A DNA stretch of 35,195 nucleotides from an uncultured Porphyromonadaceae bacterium (GCA_947178215.1 CAMWXJ010000024.1:1-35195), one strand, 5' to 3'. Positions 15,525 to 24,048 are shown, counted from the stretch's first letter. Program-made: numbers and translations. Notes: generated by a model not told the origin, from the letters alone.

Positions 15525-17010
15525 CGGCTTCGGTTTTGCCCTGTTGCGGGCCTGGCTTGCGGTTGTTGCGCCGATTGCGGTTGTTGCGGCGGGATGATTT
15601 AGCGGCGATTTCGGGCTTGTCGGCCGGGTCGGCTTCCACCGCCTTGCCGGGCTTTGGGGCCGGATGAGGTTGCTGCGGCCTGGCGTTGTCGGAGAGGTTG
15701 GCGCGGGGGGCGGGCACCCCCTCGGGAGTGTCGTCCTCGGGTCGGAAGCCCTTGGGCTTCTGACGGTCCCGGCGCTGCTTGGGGGCCTTTTTGCCTTCGG
15801 GTCTGTCGGACTTCTCCGATGTCTCGGTCTGGTCAGGCTTGGCGGCGGACTTGGTGCCCTTGTCGCCGTTGTCCTTTTTCTTGTTGCGCGACTTTTTCTT
15901 CTTGTCGAAGCGTGTGATGTCCTGGCCGAGTATGTCGTTGTAGGGCGTTTTCTCGGCTGCGGCCTGGGCTTCGTCGGTGAGCAGTGTCACCGGCTTCTCG
16001 CCCGCTTTGTTGAGGGCGATGACCTCGAAGGCGCGCTCGGCGCTTATAGTGACGAGGTTGGCGGCTATCGATTTGTCGGTCGAATAGGTCACTTCGTGGC
16101 GGAACACGTCGTACTTGAAGTGATACCAGGTGTTGTCGGCGGTTTCAAGTCTAATATCCTTGGGCGGTAGGTGTTTGAGGCTCTCCATGTAAGCGTCGAC
16201 CTCGAAGTTGAGGCAGCATTTGAGCTTGGCGCACTGTCCGGCGAGCTTTTGCGGGTTGAGCGATATGTCCTGATAGCGCGCGGCGGCGGTGCCTACGGTG
16301 ACGAAGTTAGTCATCCAGCTTGCGCAGCATAGCGGACGGCCGCAGGGGCCTATTCCGCCAATGCGTCCGGCCTCCTGACGTGCGCCTATCTGCTTCATCT
16401 CGATGCGCACCTTGAAAGTGTCGGCGAGGATGCGGATGAGCTGTCGGAAGTCGACACGCTCGTCGGCTATGTAGTAGAATATGGCCTTGTTACCATCGCC
16501 TTGAAACTCCACGTCGCCTATCTTCATGTTGAGTTTGAGGCTTTCGGCGATGCGGCGTGCCTTGACCATGGTATCGTCCTCGCGTGCGCGTGCCTCTTCA
16601 TACTTTTCGAGGTCGCCCGGCTTGGCGATGCGGAATATGCGTTTCAGCTCGGTGTTCTGTTTCACTCCCGCGCGCCTCATTTGAAGCTCCACGAGCTTGC
16701 CGGTGAGGCTCACGCGGCCAATGTCGTGGCCGGGCGCTGCCTCAACGGCCACCATGTCGCCTGTGGAGAGGTCGAGATGAGCCGTGTTGCGGTAGAAGCC
16801 CTTGCGGGTGTTCTTGAACGTGACCTCTACGAGGTCGCTTTCGGCCATTGAGCCGGGCACGTCGGCGAGCCAGTTGTAGCTTTGAAGCTTGCTGCGCGGA
16901 AAGCTCTTCCCGCAGCCGCGACACGGTTTCAGGCACTGTCGGGGCTGCTCGTCGTGGTTGCCTACGGGACGCGAGTCGGGTCCGGTGGGTTCAGCAGCAG
17001 GATTTTCCAT
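15517..17010 (-). CDS. ricT: PSP1/RicT (YaaT)-like protein with cysteine motifs and basic tail
   Basis: In Bacillus, RicT (YaaT) is part of the Ric/Y-complex that binds Fe-S clusters and directs RNase Y. The PSP1-type core here (about 55-290) contains two matching cysteine motifs, CGRPLCC (C223, C228, C229) and CAKLKCC (C260, C265, C266), 37 residues apart. An N-terminal extension adds C26-x3-C30-x2-C33. The C-terminal 140 residues are Lys/Arg/Pro/Asn-rich and low complexity (KKKKSRNKKKDN, then RRNNRNRRNNRK), a likely disordered RNA-binding tail. The gene starts 15 bases after the rny stop, so RNase Y and its presumed partner are on one mRNA. Cluster binding here is inference from the conserved cysteines. 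Confidence 0.88.
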   Translation of the reverse strand: MENPAAEPTGPDSRPVGNHDEQPRQCLKPCRGCGKSFPRSKLQSYNWLADVPGSMAESDLVEVTFKNTRKGFYRNTAHLDLSTGDMVAVEAAPGHDIGRVSLTGKLVELQMRRAGVKQNTELKRIFRIAKPGDLEKYEEARAREDDTMVKARRIAESLKLNMKIGDVEFQGDGNKAIFYYIADERVDFRQLIRILADTFKVRIEMKQIGARQEAGRIGGIGPCGRPLCCASWMTNFVTVGTAAARYQDISLNPQKLAGQCAKLKCCLNFEVDAYMESLKHLPPKDIRLETADNTWYHFKYDVFRHEVTYSTDKSIAANLVTISAERAFEVIALNKAGEKPVTLLTDEAQAAAEKTPYNDILGQDITRFDKKKKSRNKKKDNGDKGTKSAAKPDQTETSEKSDRPEGKKAPKQRRDRQKPKGFRPEDDTPEGVPAPRANLSDNARPQQPHPAPKPGKAVEADPADKPEIAAKSSRRNNRNRRNNRKPGPQQGKTEADA

Positions 17011-17025
17011 TGTGTCTGCACCCGT

Positions 17026-18567
17026 TTATTTTGCGAAACTTACCGAGCGGGTCTCGCGGATTACGGTTATCTTGACCTGACCCGGGTAGGTCATCTCGTC
17101 CTGTATGCGCTTGGCAATCTCGGCCGAGAGCTTTTCGGTCTCGACGTCGTCAATCTTGTCGGCGCCCACAATCACGCGGAGCTCGCGGCCTGCCTGGATA
17201 GCATAGGTCTTGATTACGCCGGGATAGCTCAGGGCAAGCTGTTCGAGGTCGTTGAGGCGCTTGATATAGGCCTCTACAATCTCGCGGCGTGCGCCGGGAC
17301 GAGCTCCGGATATGGCGTCGCACACCTGTACTATGGGGGCGAGGAGCGAAGTCTGCTCAATCTCGTCGTGGTGTGCGCCTATGGCGTTGCATATTTCGGG
17401 CTTTTCCTTGTACTTTTCGGCAAGTTTCATGCCGAGGAGTGCGTGGGGCAGTTCGGGTTCTTCGTCAGGCACCTTGCCTATGTCGTGGAGCAGGCCGGCA
17501 CGGCGCGCCTTCTTGGGGTTGAGGCCGAGTTCCGAGGCCATGACGGCACAAAGATTGGCTGTCTCGCGTGAATGTTGGAGCAGATTTTGGCCGTAGGAGG
17601 AGCGGTATTTCATCTTGCCGACAAGGCGGATGAGGTCGGGGTGGAGTCCGTGGATGCCGAGGTCGATAGTGGTGCGCTTGCCGGTCTCGATAATCTCTTC
17701 TTCGACCTGCTTGCGTACTTTTGCCACAACCTCCTCAATACGTGCCGGATGAATGCGGCCGTCGGCCACGAGCTGATGTAGGGCGAGGCGGGCAATCTCT
17801 CGGCGCACGGGGTCGAAGCCGGATAGAACGATAGCTTCGGGGGTGTCGTCGACGATGATTTCGATGCCTGTGGCGGCTTCGAGGGCGCGTATGTTGCGGC
17901 CTTCACGGCCTATGATGCGGCCTTTTATCTCGTCGCTGTCAATCTGGAACACGGTCACCGAGTTCTCGATAGCGGTCTCGGTGGCTACACGCTGAATCGA
18001 CTGCACCACGATGCGCTTGGCTTCCTTGTTGGCGGTGAGCTTGGCTTCGTCCATGATGTCGTTGATGTAGGATGCGGCGGCTGTCTTGGCCTCGTCTTTG
18101 AGGCTTTCGACGAGCTTGTCGCGTGCTTCGTCGGCGGTGAGTCCGGAGATATGTTCAAGCTCTTCGCGTGCGCTCTTTTCGAGGGCGTCGATTTCGGCGC
18201 GGCGGCTGTCGAGGCGTGCCGAGAGCTCGTCGAGCTTGCGGCGGCTCTGCTCTACCTCGTTACGGGCCTTGGCAGTCTCGCTCTGTTGCTGGTTGAGCTG
18301 CATCTCGCGCTGTTTAAGCTTGCCTTCGGCGCTCTGCACTTTGCCCATGCGGCTCTGTGCCTGTCGCTCGGCCTCTCCGGTTATCTTTATGCTCTCTTCC
18401 TTGGCTTCGAGGAGCTTGTTCTTTTTAAGCATCTCGCCTTCAAGGCGTGCTTCTTCCACTATTGTCTTTGCCCGTGTGTGGGCCATGTTGCGCTGCACCA
18501 TGAGCGTGATGCCCACGGCTACGGCAACAGCCACTACGACTATGATTGCTGTGATTATGAGATACAT
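17026..18567 (-). CDS. rny: Ribonuclease Y
   Basis: RNase Y is a membrane-anchored endoribonuclease that starts mRNA decay and processing. I choose the ATG at 18567, giving [20 protein letters not shown] and 513 residues. The frame runs 95 codons further up, but that part crosses a terminator and reads as low-complexity His/Pro sequence. The domain order is classical: one N-terminal TM (2-24), a long coiled coil (about 30-190), a KH domain with [10 protein letters not shown] (216-225), and an HD domain with H332 and HDIGK (H361, D362) plus the HHDEIE motif. It heads a run with ricT (15-base gap). The ATG follows CACAAT and an unusually G-poor leader. Confidence 0.97.
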   Translation of the reverse strand: MYLIITAIIVVVAVAVAVGITLMVQRNMAHTRAKTIVEEARLEGEMLKKNKLLEAKEESIKITGEAERQAQSRMGKVQSAEGKLKQREMQLNQQQSETAKARNEVEQSRRKLDELSARLDSRRAEIDALEKSAREELEHISGLTADEARDKLVESLKDEAKTAAASYINDIMDEAKLTANKEAKRIVVQSIQRVATETAIENSVTVFQIDSDEIKGRIIGREGRNIRALEAATGIEIIVDDTPEAIVLSGFDPVRREIARLALHQLVADGRIHPARIEEVVAKVRKQVEEEIIETGKRTTIDLGIHGLHPDLIRLVGKMKYRSSYGQNLLQHSRETANLCAVMASELGLNPKKARRAGLLHDIGKVPDEEPELPHALLGMKLAEKYKEKPEICNAIGAHHDEIEQTSLLAPIVQVCDAISGARPGARREIVEAYIKRLNDLEQLALSYPGVIKTYAIQAGRELRVIVGADKIDDVETEKLSAEIAKRIQDEMTYPGQVKITVIRETRSVSFAK

Positions 18568-18653
18568 ATTGTGATTTGTTGGGTTGGGTGTTGGCTTAGG
18601 AGTGGTTGGGTGGTGTGAATGTGGGTTGTTGTGGTTGGTGTGAATAAAAAAAG
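18568..18653 (-). promoter_or_regulatory. A/C-rich, nearly G-free leader of rny
   Basis: Of these 86 bases the coding strand contains one G (opposite C at 18595). It consists of CAAC/CACC/ACAA-type words directly after the U-tract of the terminator. It should be unstructured. No TAnnTTTG element is present, so the rny promoter is not obvious; rny may be transcribed by read-through from zapA or from an atypical promoter. Confidence 0.6.
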
Positions 18654-18687
18654 CAGGGTCAAGGCATGCATGGCAAGCCCTGACCTG
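18646..18687 (-). terminator. Rho-independent terminator between zapA and rny
   Basis: On the minus strand an 11-pair stem (18687-18677 with 18665-18654, one bulge and one G-U pair, 11-nt loop) is followed by seven T. It lies about 65 nt beyond the zapA stop and can end the zapB-zapA message, or a small RNA from the same gap. Confidence 0.75.
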
Positions 18688-18751
18688 TCGGTGATTACGT
18701 AGTCGGTGCAATGAAAGAGAGTGTTGTGCAGACCTCGGGGGCGCTTTTAAG
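18646..18751 (-). ncRNA. Possible small structured RNA downstream of zapA (6S-like position)
   Basis: About 105 nt between zapA and the terminator encode no protein. In enterobacteria the 6S RNA gene lies just after zapA, and Bacteroidota also carry 6S-type RNAs, so the location is suggestive. The segment contains GAGGTCTGCACAAC and can form a GTC/GAC plus TGCA/TGCA stem before the terminator hairpin. I found no promoter for it inside zapA and cannot confirm the 6S fold by eye. It could simply be the 3' untranslated region of zapA. Confidence 0.25.
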
Positions 18752-19024
18752 TCAGCGCTCGTCGAGCAACTTGTCAAGCCTGGCATCGAGGTCAGACAGG
18801 CAACTGTCGACATGTGCGTTATCCCGGAGTGCCGAGAGGTAGGCGCGCGCAAACGAGATGGCTACGCACGTCATGGCGCGTGTCGGAGACATATCTTTGA
18901 ACTGCCTGAGCATCGAATTGATGCGCTTGGCAGCCTCTCGGGCAATCTCTTCGTCCTCACGCGGGATGGTGAGCTTGTAAAGCTCATCAGCTATATTGAG
19001 GGTTATGTTCAGATTATCTTTCAT
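18752..19024 (-). CDS. zapA: Cell division protein ZapA
   Basis: ZapA binds and bundles FtsZ protofilaments at the division ring. The 90 residues show the family pattern: N-terminal beta region with [21 protein letters not shown], then [14 protein letters not shown] and a C-terminal coiled coil ending [12 protein letters not shown]. Length is typical. Its start overlaps the end of the preceding coiled-coil gene by 11 bases, so the two are translationally coupled. Confidence 0.92.
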   Translation of the reverse strand: MKDNLNITLNIADELYKLTIPREDEEIAREAAKRINSMLRQFKDMSPTRAMTCVAISFARAYLSALRDNAHVDSCLSDLDARLDKLLDER

Positions 19025-19316
19025 TGCAGTCGCTTAAATCGGCGATGCAGCGGTCTATGTCATGCAGCAATCGGGTCAAGCGGTCGCGTGCGGCAGCGCG
19101 CTCTTTGGCCGTGGGCTCGATTACCGATATAACGCTGAGGTATTCGAGTCGGGTGGAGAGAAGTTCGATTTCCCTGGCCTGTGAAGCCACAGTGGCTTCA
19201 AGTCGGGCTATCTGGTCGCGGGCTTCGGCATTGCGCCGACGCAGCAGGCTACATTCCGAATTGATGAGTTCGATTTTGCCGGTTATGCTGTCGATGCGCT
19301 TCTGCAGTTCGCTCAT
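19014..19316 (-). CDS. Small coiled-coil protein, ZapB-like
   Basis: I choose the ATG at 19316 (MSELQKRIDSITGKIELINS), because the frame's earlier ATG at 19376 lies upstream of the predicted promoter. The 100 residues form an almost continuous coiled coil (about 1-65) and a second helical stretch (TAKERAAARDRLTRLLHDID). No catalytic motif is present. Position directly before zapA with an 11-base overlap suggests a division accessory factor such as ZapB; that assignment rests on context and composition, not on a conserved motif. Confidence 0.7.
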   Translation of the reverse strand: MSELQKRIDSITGKIELINSECSLLRRRNAEARDQIARLEATVASQAREIELLSTRLEYLSVISVIEPTAKERAAARDRLTRLLHDIDRCIADLSDCNER

Positions 19317-19334
19317 TCTTTTCCCAATTTTCTG

Positions 19335-19376
19335 CAAATTTACAAAAATATTTGTATCGCTGCCTATGCCGCGCAA
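19335..19376 (-). promoter_or_regulatory. Promoter region of the zapB-like/zapA operon
   Basis: Two exact -7 elements lie back to back on the minus strand, TATTTTTG (19350-19343) and TAAATTTG (19342-19335). A TTG that could serve as -33 is at 19376-19374, 23 bases before the first. Leaders would be only about 15-25 nt long. Confidence 0.5.
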
Positions 19377-19473
19377 TAAAAATGCACAATCGGCTGCGGC
19401 TTTGCCCCGGCGTGTAAGTCGGGTCCGGTGTGTGTGGAGTCAAGGTGGTAGGGGCAGTGCCCGCATGCCGGTG

Positions 19474-20928
19474 TCAGAGAATCGGGGCGAGCAGACGGCA
19501 CACGCTCTCGGCGATTTTGCTGCCGAGGGGTCGGCGTCGCCACGACGGCAGGTGTATCCTAACGCACGAGTGCATATCGTCGAAGAAGATGCGGCGGAGA
19601 TTGGTGTTGACTTCTTCGCCGTAAAGCATCATGTTGCTCTCGAAATTGTAGTCAAACGAGCGGAAGTCAATGTTGGCCGAGCCTACGGATGAGAAATCGT
19701 CGTCGACAATGACGGTCTTGGCGTGGAGCATCCCTGCGGTGTAGGAGTAGAACTTGATGCCGGCGCGGAGCGACTCGCTCACATAGCTGCGCGAAGCATA
19801 GGTGAGTATGCGCGAGTCGGAGTGGCGCGGCACCATTATTCGCACGTCAACGCGGGCGAGCGCGGCAGCCTGGAGGGCTCGGAGCATACTCTCGGGCGGG
19901 AGGAAATAGGGGGTCTGAATCCACACGCGCTTGCGTGCGTCGCCAATGGCTTTGAGCAGCAGCAGCTCTATGTTGCTCCACATGTCGGTGGGGCCCGACG
20001 TCACGAGCTGCATGGAGGCTTTGAGGCCGGTAGGCTCCGGTTCGTTGGGTGTCTCTTCGGGGTCGAGGTCGAGGGGTTGCCCCATGAAATTCCAGTCGAC
20101 GGCAAAGGAGTAGCGCAGGGCCGCCACGGCGTGGCCCGTGATGCGCAGATGTGTGTCGCGCCAGCGCGGAAATTTGCGGCTGCCGTCGACATAGCGGTCG
20201 GCTATGTTCATGCCTCCGATATAGCCCACGCGGTTGTCGATGGTCACTATCTTGCGGTGGTTGCGCCAGTTGATGCGTGTGGCAAAGGGCGGGAACGCGA
20301 CGCGGAAGAAGGGGTAGACCTGTACACCGGCTTCGCCCATGGCGCGGTAAAATTTGCGACTCACGCTGATAGAGCCTATGTCGTCGTAGATTACGCGTAC
20401 GGTGACCCCCTCGCGGGCTTTGGCTATAAGCAGCGAGGCTATCTCTTGTCCGAGTACGTCGTCTTCGAAGATGTAGTATTGCAGAGATATGCACTTTCGC
20501 GCCGCCTTGATGTCCTCTTTCAGTCGGTGGAATTTCTCGCGGCCCGTGGTGAAAATCTCTACACGCGATGAATCCATGAAGCGCGAATCGTTGAGCTTCA
20601 TGGCCATCATGGCGAGCTGTACGTTCTCGCGGGTGAAAGCGATAGGGTCCTCGCCCGAGGGCTTAGGAAAGGGCGCGGCCCGCTCTTCGAGCCGTTTGAG
20701 GGCACGCTTCTTGCGCCGCGAAATCATGCGTGTGTTCTTGATGCTTCGGCCGAAAAAAATATACAGCAACAGGCCGCCGACGGGAAGGGTGAGCAGCACG
20801 GTGACCCATGCCAGCGATTTAAGCGGATTGCGGTTCTCGCTCACAATCACACCGGCAAGCCCGAGCACGGTGGCGCAATAAATCACCACTATGCTCCAAT
20901 AAAACCAGGGGCTTGCAAGAAATGACAT
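19474..20928 (-). CDS. cls: Cardiolipin synthase
   Basis: This phospholipase D-superfamily membrane enzyme makes cardiolipin from phosphatidylglycerol. I place the start at the ATG at 20928 (MSFLASPWFYWSIVVIYCAT), the first that gives a sensible membrane N-terminus; the 35 upstream codons read as noise. The 484 residues have two N-terminal membrane helices (about 8-29 and 37-60) and two HKD motifs: HRKIVTID (224-231) and HAKTVIVD (402-409), each followed by the GG/GS-x-N signature (IGGMNIADRY, VGSANIDFRS). It lies 58 bases after the acyl-CoA synthetase gene and is probably co-transcribed. No clear terminator is visible in 19377-19473. Confidence 0.94.
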   Translation of the reverse strand: MSFLASPWFYWSIVVIYCATVLGLAGVIVSENRNPLKSLAWVTVLLTLPVGGLLLYIFFGRSIKNTRMISRRKKRALKRLEERAAPFPKPSGEDPIAFTRENVQLAMMAMKLNDSRFMDSSRVEIFTTGREKFHRLKEDIKAARKCISLQYYIFEDDVLGQEIASLLIAKAREGVTVRVIYDDIGSISVSRKFYRAMGEAGVQVYPFFRVAFPPFATRINWRNHRKIVTIDNRVGYIGGMNIADRYVDGSRKFPRWRDTHLRITGHAVAALRYSFAVDWNFMGQPLDLDPEETPNEPEPTGLKASMQLVTSGPTDMWSNIELLLLKAIGDARKRVWIQTPYFLPPESMLRALQAAALARVDVRIMVPRHSDSRILTYASRSYVSESLRAGIKFYSYTAGMLHAKTVIVDDDFSSVGSANIDFRSFDYNFESNMMLYGEEVNTNLRRIFFDDMHSCVRIHLPSWRRRPLGSKIAESVCRLLAPIL

Positions 20929-20986
20929 TGTGACGAAATAGTGTAAAAGGTAGAGTGTGGGGGAGGGGCCGCGGGCGTGGGGCCGG

Positions 20987-22684
20987 TTATCTGTAAAGGT
21001 AGCGCTTGATTGACTTCTTGGGGGTCTTCTCAAACTCTACCGGTACTATCTGTACCGAACTGAGCTGTTCGTAGGGGGCGAGCTGCTTGTTGACTTCTTT
21101 TATCACGAGGTCCATGACAGGCTGCATCTTATCAAGTGTGAGGCCGGCGCTGTCCATGGCCTCGTAGTCGGGATAGACGAGCGCCACAAGGCGTGGGCCG
21201 CGCTCCACGACGAGGCTCTCGGCCACATAGGGCTTGTTGTTGATCTTAGCTTCGATTTCCTCGGGATAGATGTTTTGGCCCGATGCGCTGAGTATCATGG
21301 TCTTGTAGCGGCCCTTGATAAAAATAGTGCCGTCGTCGGTGATTGAACCCATGTCGCCGGTGTGGAGCCAACCGTCGGAGTCGATAGCGGCTTCGGTGGC
21401 CTCGGCGTTCTTGTAGTATCCGAGCATCACGTTCTCGCCCTTGACGCATATCTCGCCTACCGGCATCTCGCGGCCGGCCGACACCATAGTGACCCGTGGC
21501 GCGTCCTCGGGGAGCTTGAGGCATGAGTGCATAATCTTGGGGAGTGTGCGGCCAACGGAGCCGGGCACGAACTCTTTCCAGAAAGTGTAGCTTATGAGGG
21601 GGCCGCACTCAGTCATGCCGTAGCCTACGGTGAGGGGAAACTTTATCTTCAGCATGAACTGCTCGACCTCGGGATTGAGCGGCGCGCCACCCACGATTAT
21701 CTGCGTGAAGCATCCGCCGAAAGCATCCACAAGCGTGCGGCGTATCTTTCCGTATATCTGGTTGCGGATGATAGGTAGTGCGAGCAGACGTTTCATTCTG
21801 GGCGTGCTGATGAGCGGGAGTATCTGCTTGCGGTATACCTTTTCGAGTATCAGCGGCACGGATATGATGAGGTTGGGCCGCACGTCTTTCATGGCGGCCA
21901 ACAGCAGTCGCGGTGTGGGCGTCTTGCCAAACAGGGTTATGTGGGAGCCTGTGGCGAGAGGGGTGAGCATGTCGAATGCACAGCCGTAGGCGTGGGCGAG
22001 CGGCAGGAAGCTCAGGCAGCGGCTTCCGCGGTAGTGGAGCCGCACATTGATGCCGTAGACCACGTTGCCGCACAAATTGTTGAGGCTGAGCATCACGCCC
22101 TTGGAGAAGCCGGTGGAGCCGGACGTGTAGTTGATTTCGGCGAGGGAGTTTTTGGGCAGTCGCGGATAGTTTATATCCTTGGCGCCGAAGCCGCTCGGGT
22201 AGCGCTTGTCAAACACGGTCTGCACGCGCGCGAGAGCGCGGGCCACCTTGCCGTTGTTCTTGGGGTGCTCGGCAAGCAGGCGGGTGCCGTCGATGCTCAT
22301 GACCACCTTGACGTTTTTAAGCCGGTCGAAGTCGAGGTTTTCCCATATCGAGTCGCTGACAAAGAGCACTTCGGCATCGCAGTGGTTGATGATGTGCTGC
22401 ATGTCGGCGGGATTGAACTCGTTGAGTATCGGCACTATGACGGCGCCGTAGGTCAGCGTCGCCATATATATTGTCACCCATGTGGCGTGGTTCTTGCCTA
22501 TGAGTGCGATTTTGTCGCCGCGTCGCACTCCACATTCCTGAAAGAAGATATGTGTACAGGCTATGCGGCGCGCAAAGTCGCCGTAAGTCATAGTGGCTCC
22601 GCCGGTGTAGTCGGTCACTGCCGGGAGGTCCCAGTTGTCACGAAACGACTGTGCGTATATTTGAAGTAGATCCTGTTTCATCAT
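20987..22684 (-). CDS. Long-chain acyl-CoA synthetase (AMP-forming)
   Basis: This member of the AMP-binding (ANL) family activates fatty acids to acyl-CoA or acyl-ACP. The start is one of two adjacent ATGs (22684 or 22681); 565 residues from the first. Visible motifs are the P-loop-like YTSGSTGFSKGVMLS (about 189-203), LPLAHAYGCAFDML, GGAPLNPEVEQF, the A5 motif GYGMTECGP, the hinge region SDGWLHTGDMG and IKGRYKTMI, and a C-terminal catalytic Lys region in PKKSIKRYLYR. No signal peptide is present. It precedes cardiolipin synthase, giving a small lipid unit. Substrate chain length is not readable from sequence. Confidence 0.92.
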   Translation of the reverse strand: MMKQDLLQIYAQSFRDNWDLPAVTDYTGGATMTYGDFARRIACTHIFFQECGVRRGDKIALIGKNHATWVTIYMATLTYGAVIVPILNEFNPADMQHIINHCDAEVLFVSDSIWENLDFDRLKNVKVVMSIDGTRLLAEHPKNNGKVARALARVQTVFDKRYPSGFGAKDINYPRLPKNSLAEINYTSGSTGFSKGVMLSLNNLCGNVVYGINVRLHYRGSRCLSFLPLAHAYGCAFDMLTPLATGSHITLFGKTPTPRLLLAAMKDVRPNLIISVPLILEKVYRKQILPLISTPRMKRLLALPIIRNQIYGKIRRTLVDAFGGCFTQIIVGGAPLNPEVEQFMLKIKFPLTVGYGMTECGPLISYTFWKEFVPGSVGRTLPKIMHSCLKLPEDAPRVTMVSAGREMPVGEICVKGENVMLGYYKNAEATEAAIDSDGWLHTGDMGSITDDGTIFIKGRYKTMILSASGQNIYPEEIEAKINNKPYVAESLVVERGPRLVALVYPDYEAMDSAGLTLDKMQPVMDLVIKEVNKQLAPYEQLSSVQIVPVEFEKTPKKSIKRYLYR

Positions 22685-22762
22685 AGGCGTATTGGGCCGC
22701 GAGTTAAGTCGGGTTATGAGTGCGCAGAAGCTGTGTCGGCGTCTGCGCGGCAACGCGCCCTG

Positions 22763-22770
22763 CAAATATA
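22763..22770 (-). promoter_or_regulatory. Possible -7 element for the acyl-CoA synthetase gene
   Basis: TATATTTG on the minus strand matches TAnnTTTG exactly and sits about 80 bases before the start codon, just after the ribbon-helix-helix gene. No TTTG or TTG is found about 20 bases upstream of it, so the call rests on half a promoter. Confidence 0.3.
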
Positions 22771-22787
22771 ACAAAAATCAGCACGAT

Positions 22788-22997
22788 TTAATCCTCTTGT
22801 TCACGATTTTTTGTGAAATCGGTGTCAGATTGTTGCTGTGGGACGGTGCGGCCGTAGCGTTTGAGGGCGTCGGCTATAATCCATTGGAGTTGTCCGTTGA
22901 CCGAGCGGAATTCTTGTGCGGCCCACGCCTCAATACGCGCCATGGTGGCGGCATCGAGGCGCAGGAGGAAGCTTTTTGTGGTCTCTTTTCTGGCCAT
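22788..22997 (-). CDS. Small Arc-type ribbon-helix-helix protein
   Basis: The 69 residues have a ribbon-helix-helix pattern: a basic N-terminal strand (KETTKSFLLRLD), helix A (AATMARIEAWAAQEF), and helix B with the Arc-like VNGQLQWIIADALKRYG. The tail is acidic and polar (DTDFTKNREQED). Such proteins bind DNA as dimers, usually as autorepressors. It follows the SPFH gene by 13 bases, a pairing I recall from other Bacteroidales. It probably regulates this operon or acts with the SPFH protein, but no operator could be identified. Confidence 0.82.
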   Translation of the reverse strand: MARKETTKSFLLRLDAATMARIEAWAAQEFRSVNGQLQWIIADALKRYGRTVPQQQSDTDFTKNREQED

Positions 22998-23010
22998 GGC
23001 GAGGCCTGTG

Positions 23011-23961
23011 TCAGTTGTAGAGAGTGCCTGTGTTGACTACCGGTTGAGCCGGCTCGTCGGCGCACAGCACCACGAGCATGTTGCTCACCATAGATGCCTT
23101 GCGCTCGTCGTCGAGCTCCACTACCTGCTCTTCGCTGAGGCGGTGCAAGGCCATCTTCACCATCGACACTGCGCCCTCGACAATCTTTTCGCGGGCGGCG
23201 ATGATAGCCGATGCCTGCTGACGGCGCAGCATCACGGCCGCAATCTCGGGGGCATAGGCGAGGTAGTTCAGGCGTGCCTCCACAACCTCTATGCCGGCCA
23301 TGGAGAGGCGCTCGTTGAGCTTCTCTTCGAGCAACTCGACAATCTCGCGGCTGCCGCCACGCAGCGTTATCTCCCCTTCGGTGGAACCTTCATCGTCGTA
23401 GGCGAAGAGTCCGGTTACTTCGCGCAGGGCGGCGTCGCTCTGTATGCTCACGAAGTTTTCGAGCGCCGATGAAGTGGCACGTGCCGCCGCTCCTGGGACG
23501 GCTGCGGGGCTTTCGGCGTCGATGTCAAACACGGCGCGGTAGGTGTCGCGCACTTTCCACACCAGCACCATGCCTATCATTACGGGATTGCCGACCTTGT
23601 CGTTGACTTTGATGGGCTCAACGTCCATGTTGCGTATGCGCAGTGATATTTTCTTGTGAGTCATGAACGGGTTGACCCAGTAGAAGCCGGTGGAGCGGCA
23701 GGTGCCGCAGTATTTGCCGAAGAATATCATGACGCGGCCCTGATTGGGCTGCTGCACGAAGTAGCCGCTAATCATGAGGCAGCATGCAAAGGCGATGAGG
23801 ATGTCGATCGCGAGGAGCCACGTCATGCCGCTCTTGTCGGTAGCCATGCCTATGAGCACCGCGAGTGCCGGGAGAAATATGATGTTGATGAACAGCATGA
23901 AGAATCCGTTGAAAATGCGGCCGCTGTAAGGCACTTCCTTGTTCTGGTTGTCAGTTTTCAT
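23011..23961 (-). CDS. SPFH/band-7 (prohibitin-like) membrane protein
   Basis: The 316 residues begin with two hydrophobic segments (about 17-41 and 48-68). A band-7/SPFH domain follows (about 70-245: QQPNQGRVMIFFGKYCGT, PVMIGMVLVWKVRDTYRAVF, and the coiled ERLSMAGIEVVEARLNYLAYAPEIAAVMLRRQQASAII). Proteins of this fold oligomerise at the membrane and scaffold microdomains or proteases. No NfeD or FtsH partner is adjacent; instead a ribbon-helix-helix gene follows 13 bases later. The promoter upstream is near consensus. Confidence 0.9.
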   Translation of the reverse strand: MKTDNQNKEVPYSGRIFNGFFMLFINIIFLPALAVLIGMATDKSGMTWLLAIDILIAFACCLMISGYFVQQPNQGRVMIFFGKYCGTCRSTGFYWVNPFMTHKKISLRIRNMDVEPIKVNDKVGNPVMIGMVLVWKVRDTYRAVFDIDAESPAAVPGAAARATSSALENFVSIQSDAALREVTGLFAYDDEGSTEGEITLRGGSREIVELLEEKLNERLSMAGIEVVEARLNYLAYAPEIAAVMLRRQQASAIIAAREKIVEGAVSMVKMALHRLSEEQVVELDDERKASMVSNMLVVLCADEPAQPVVNTGTLYN

Positions 23962-23995
23962 GGCATGATATTATTATGATATTATTATTGTATCG

Positions 23996-24027
23996 CAAAG
24001 ATATGTATTTCCGGCCGTATTTCCAAA
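23996..24027 (-). promoter_or_regulatory. Promoter of the SPFH/ribbon-helix-helix operon
   Basis: TTTG (24027-24024), 20 bases, then TATCTTTG (24003-23996) on the minus strand match the Bacteroidota consensus. The predicted start near 23989 leaves a short leader made of AATAATATCA-like repeats. Confidence 0.78.
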
Positions 24028-24048
24028 TTCGAATCAGGCGAAATGCAG

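Noticed and set aside
18568-18852. 95-codon N-terminal extension of rny
   Set aside because: It would translate through a terminator and a G-free leader into His/Pro/Asn-rich sequence before the usual RNase Y membrane anchor.
19377-19473. Terminator after cardiolipin synthase
   Set aside because: GC-rich inverted fragments are present, but no stem is followed directly by a U-tract on the minus strand.
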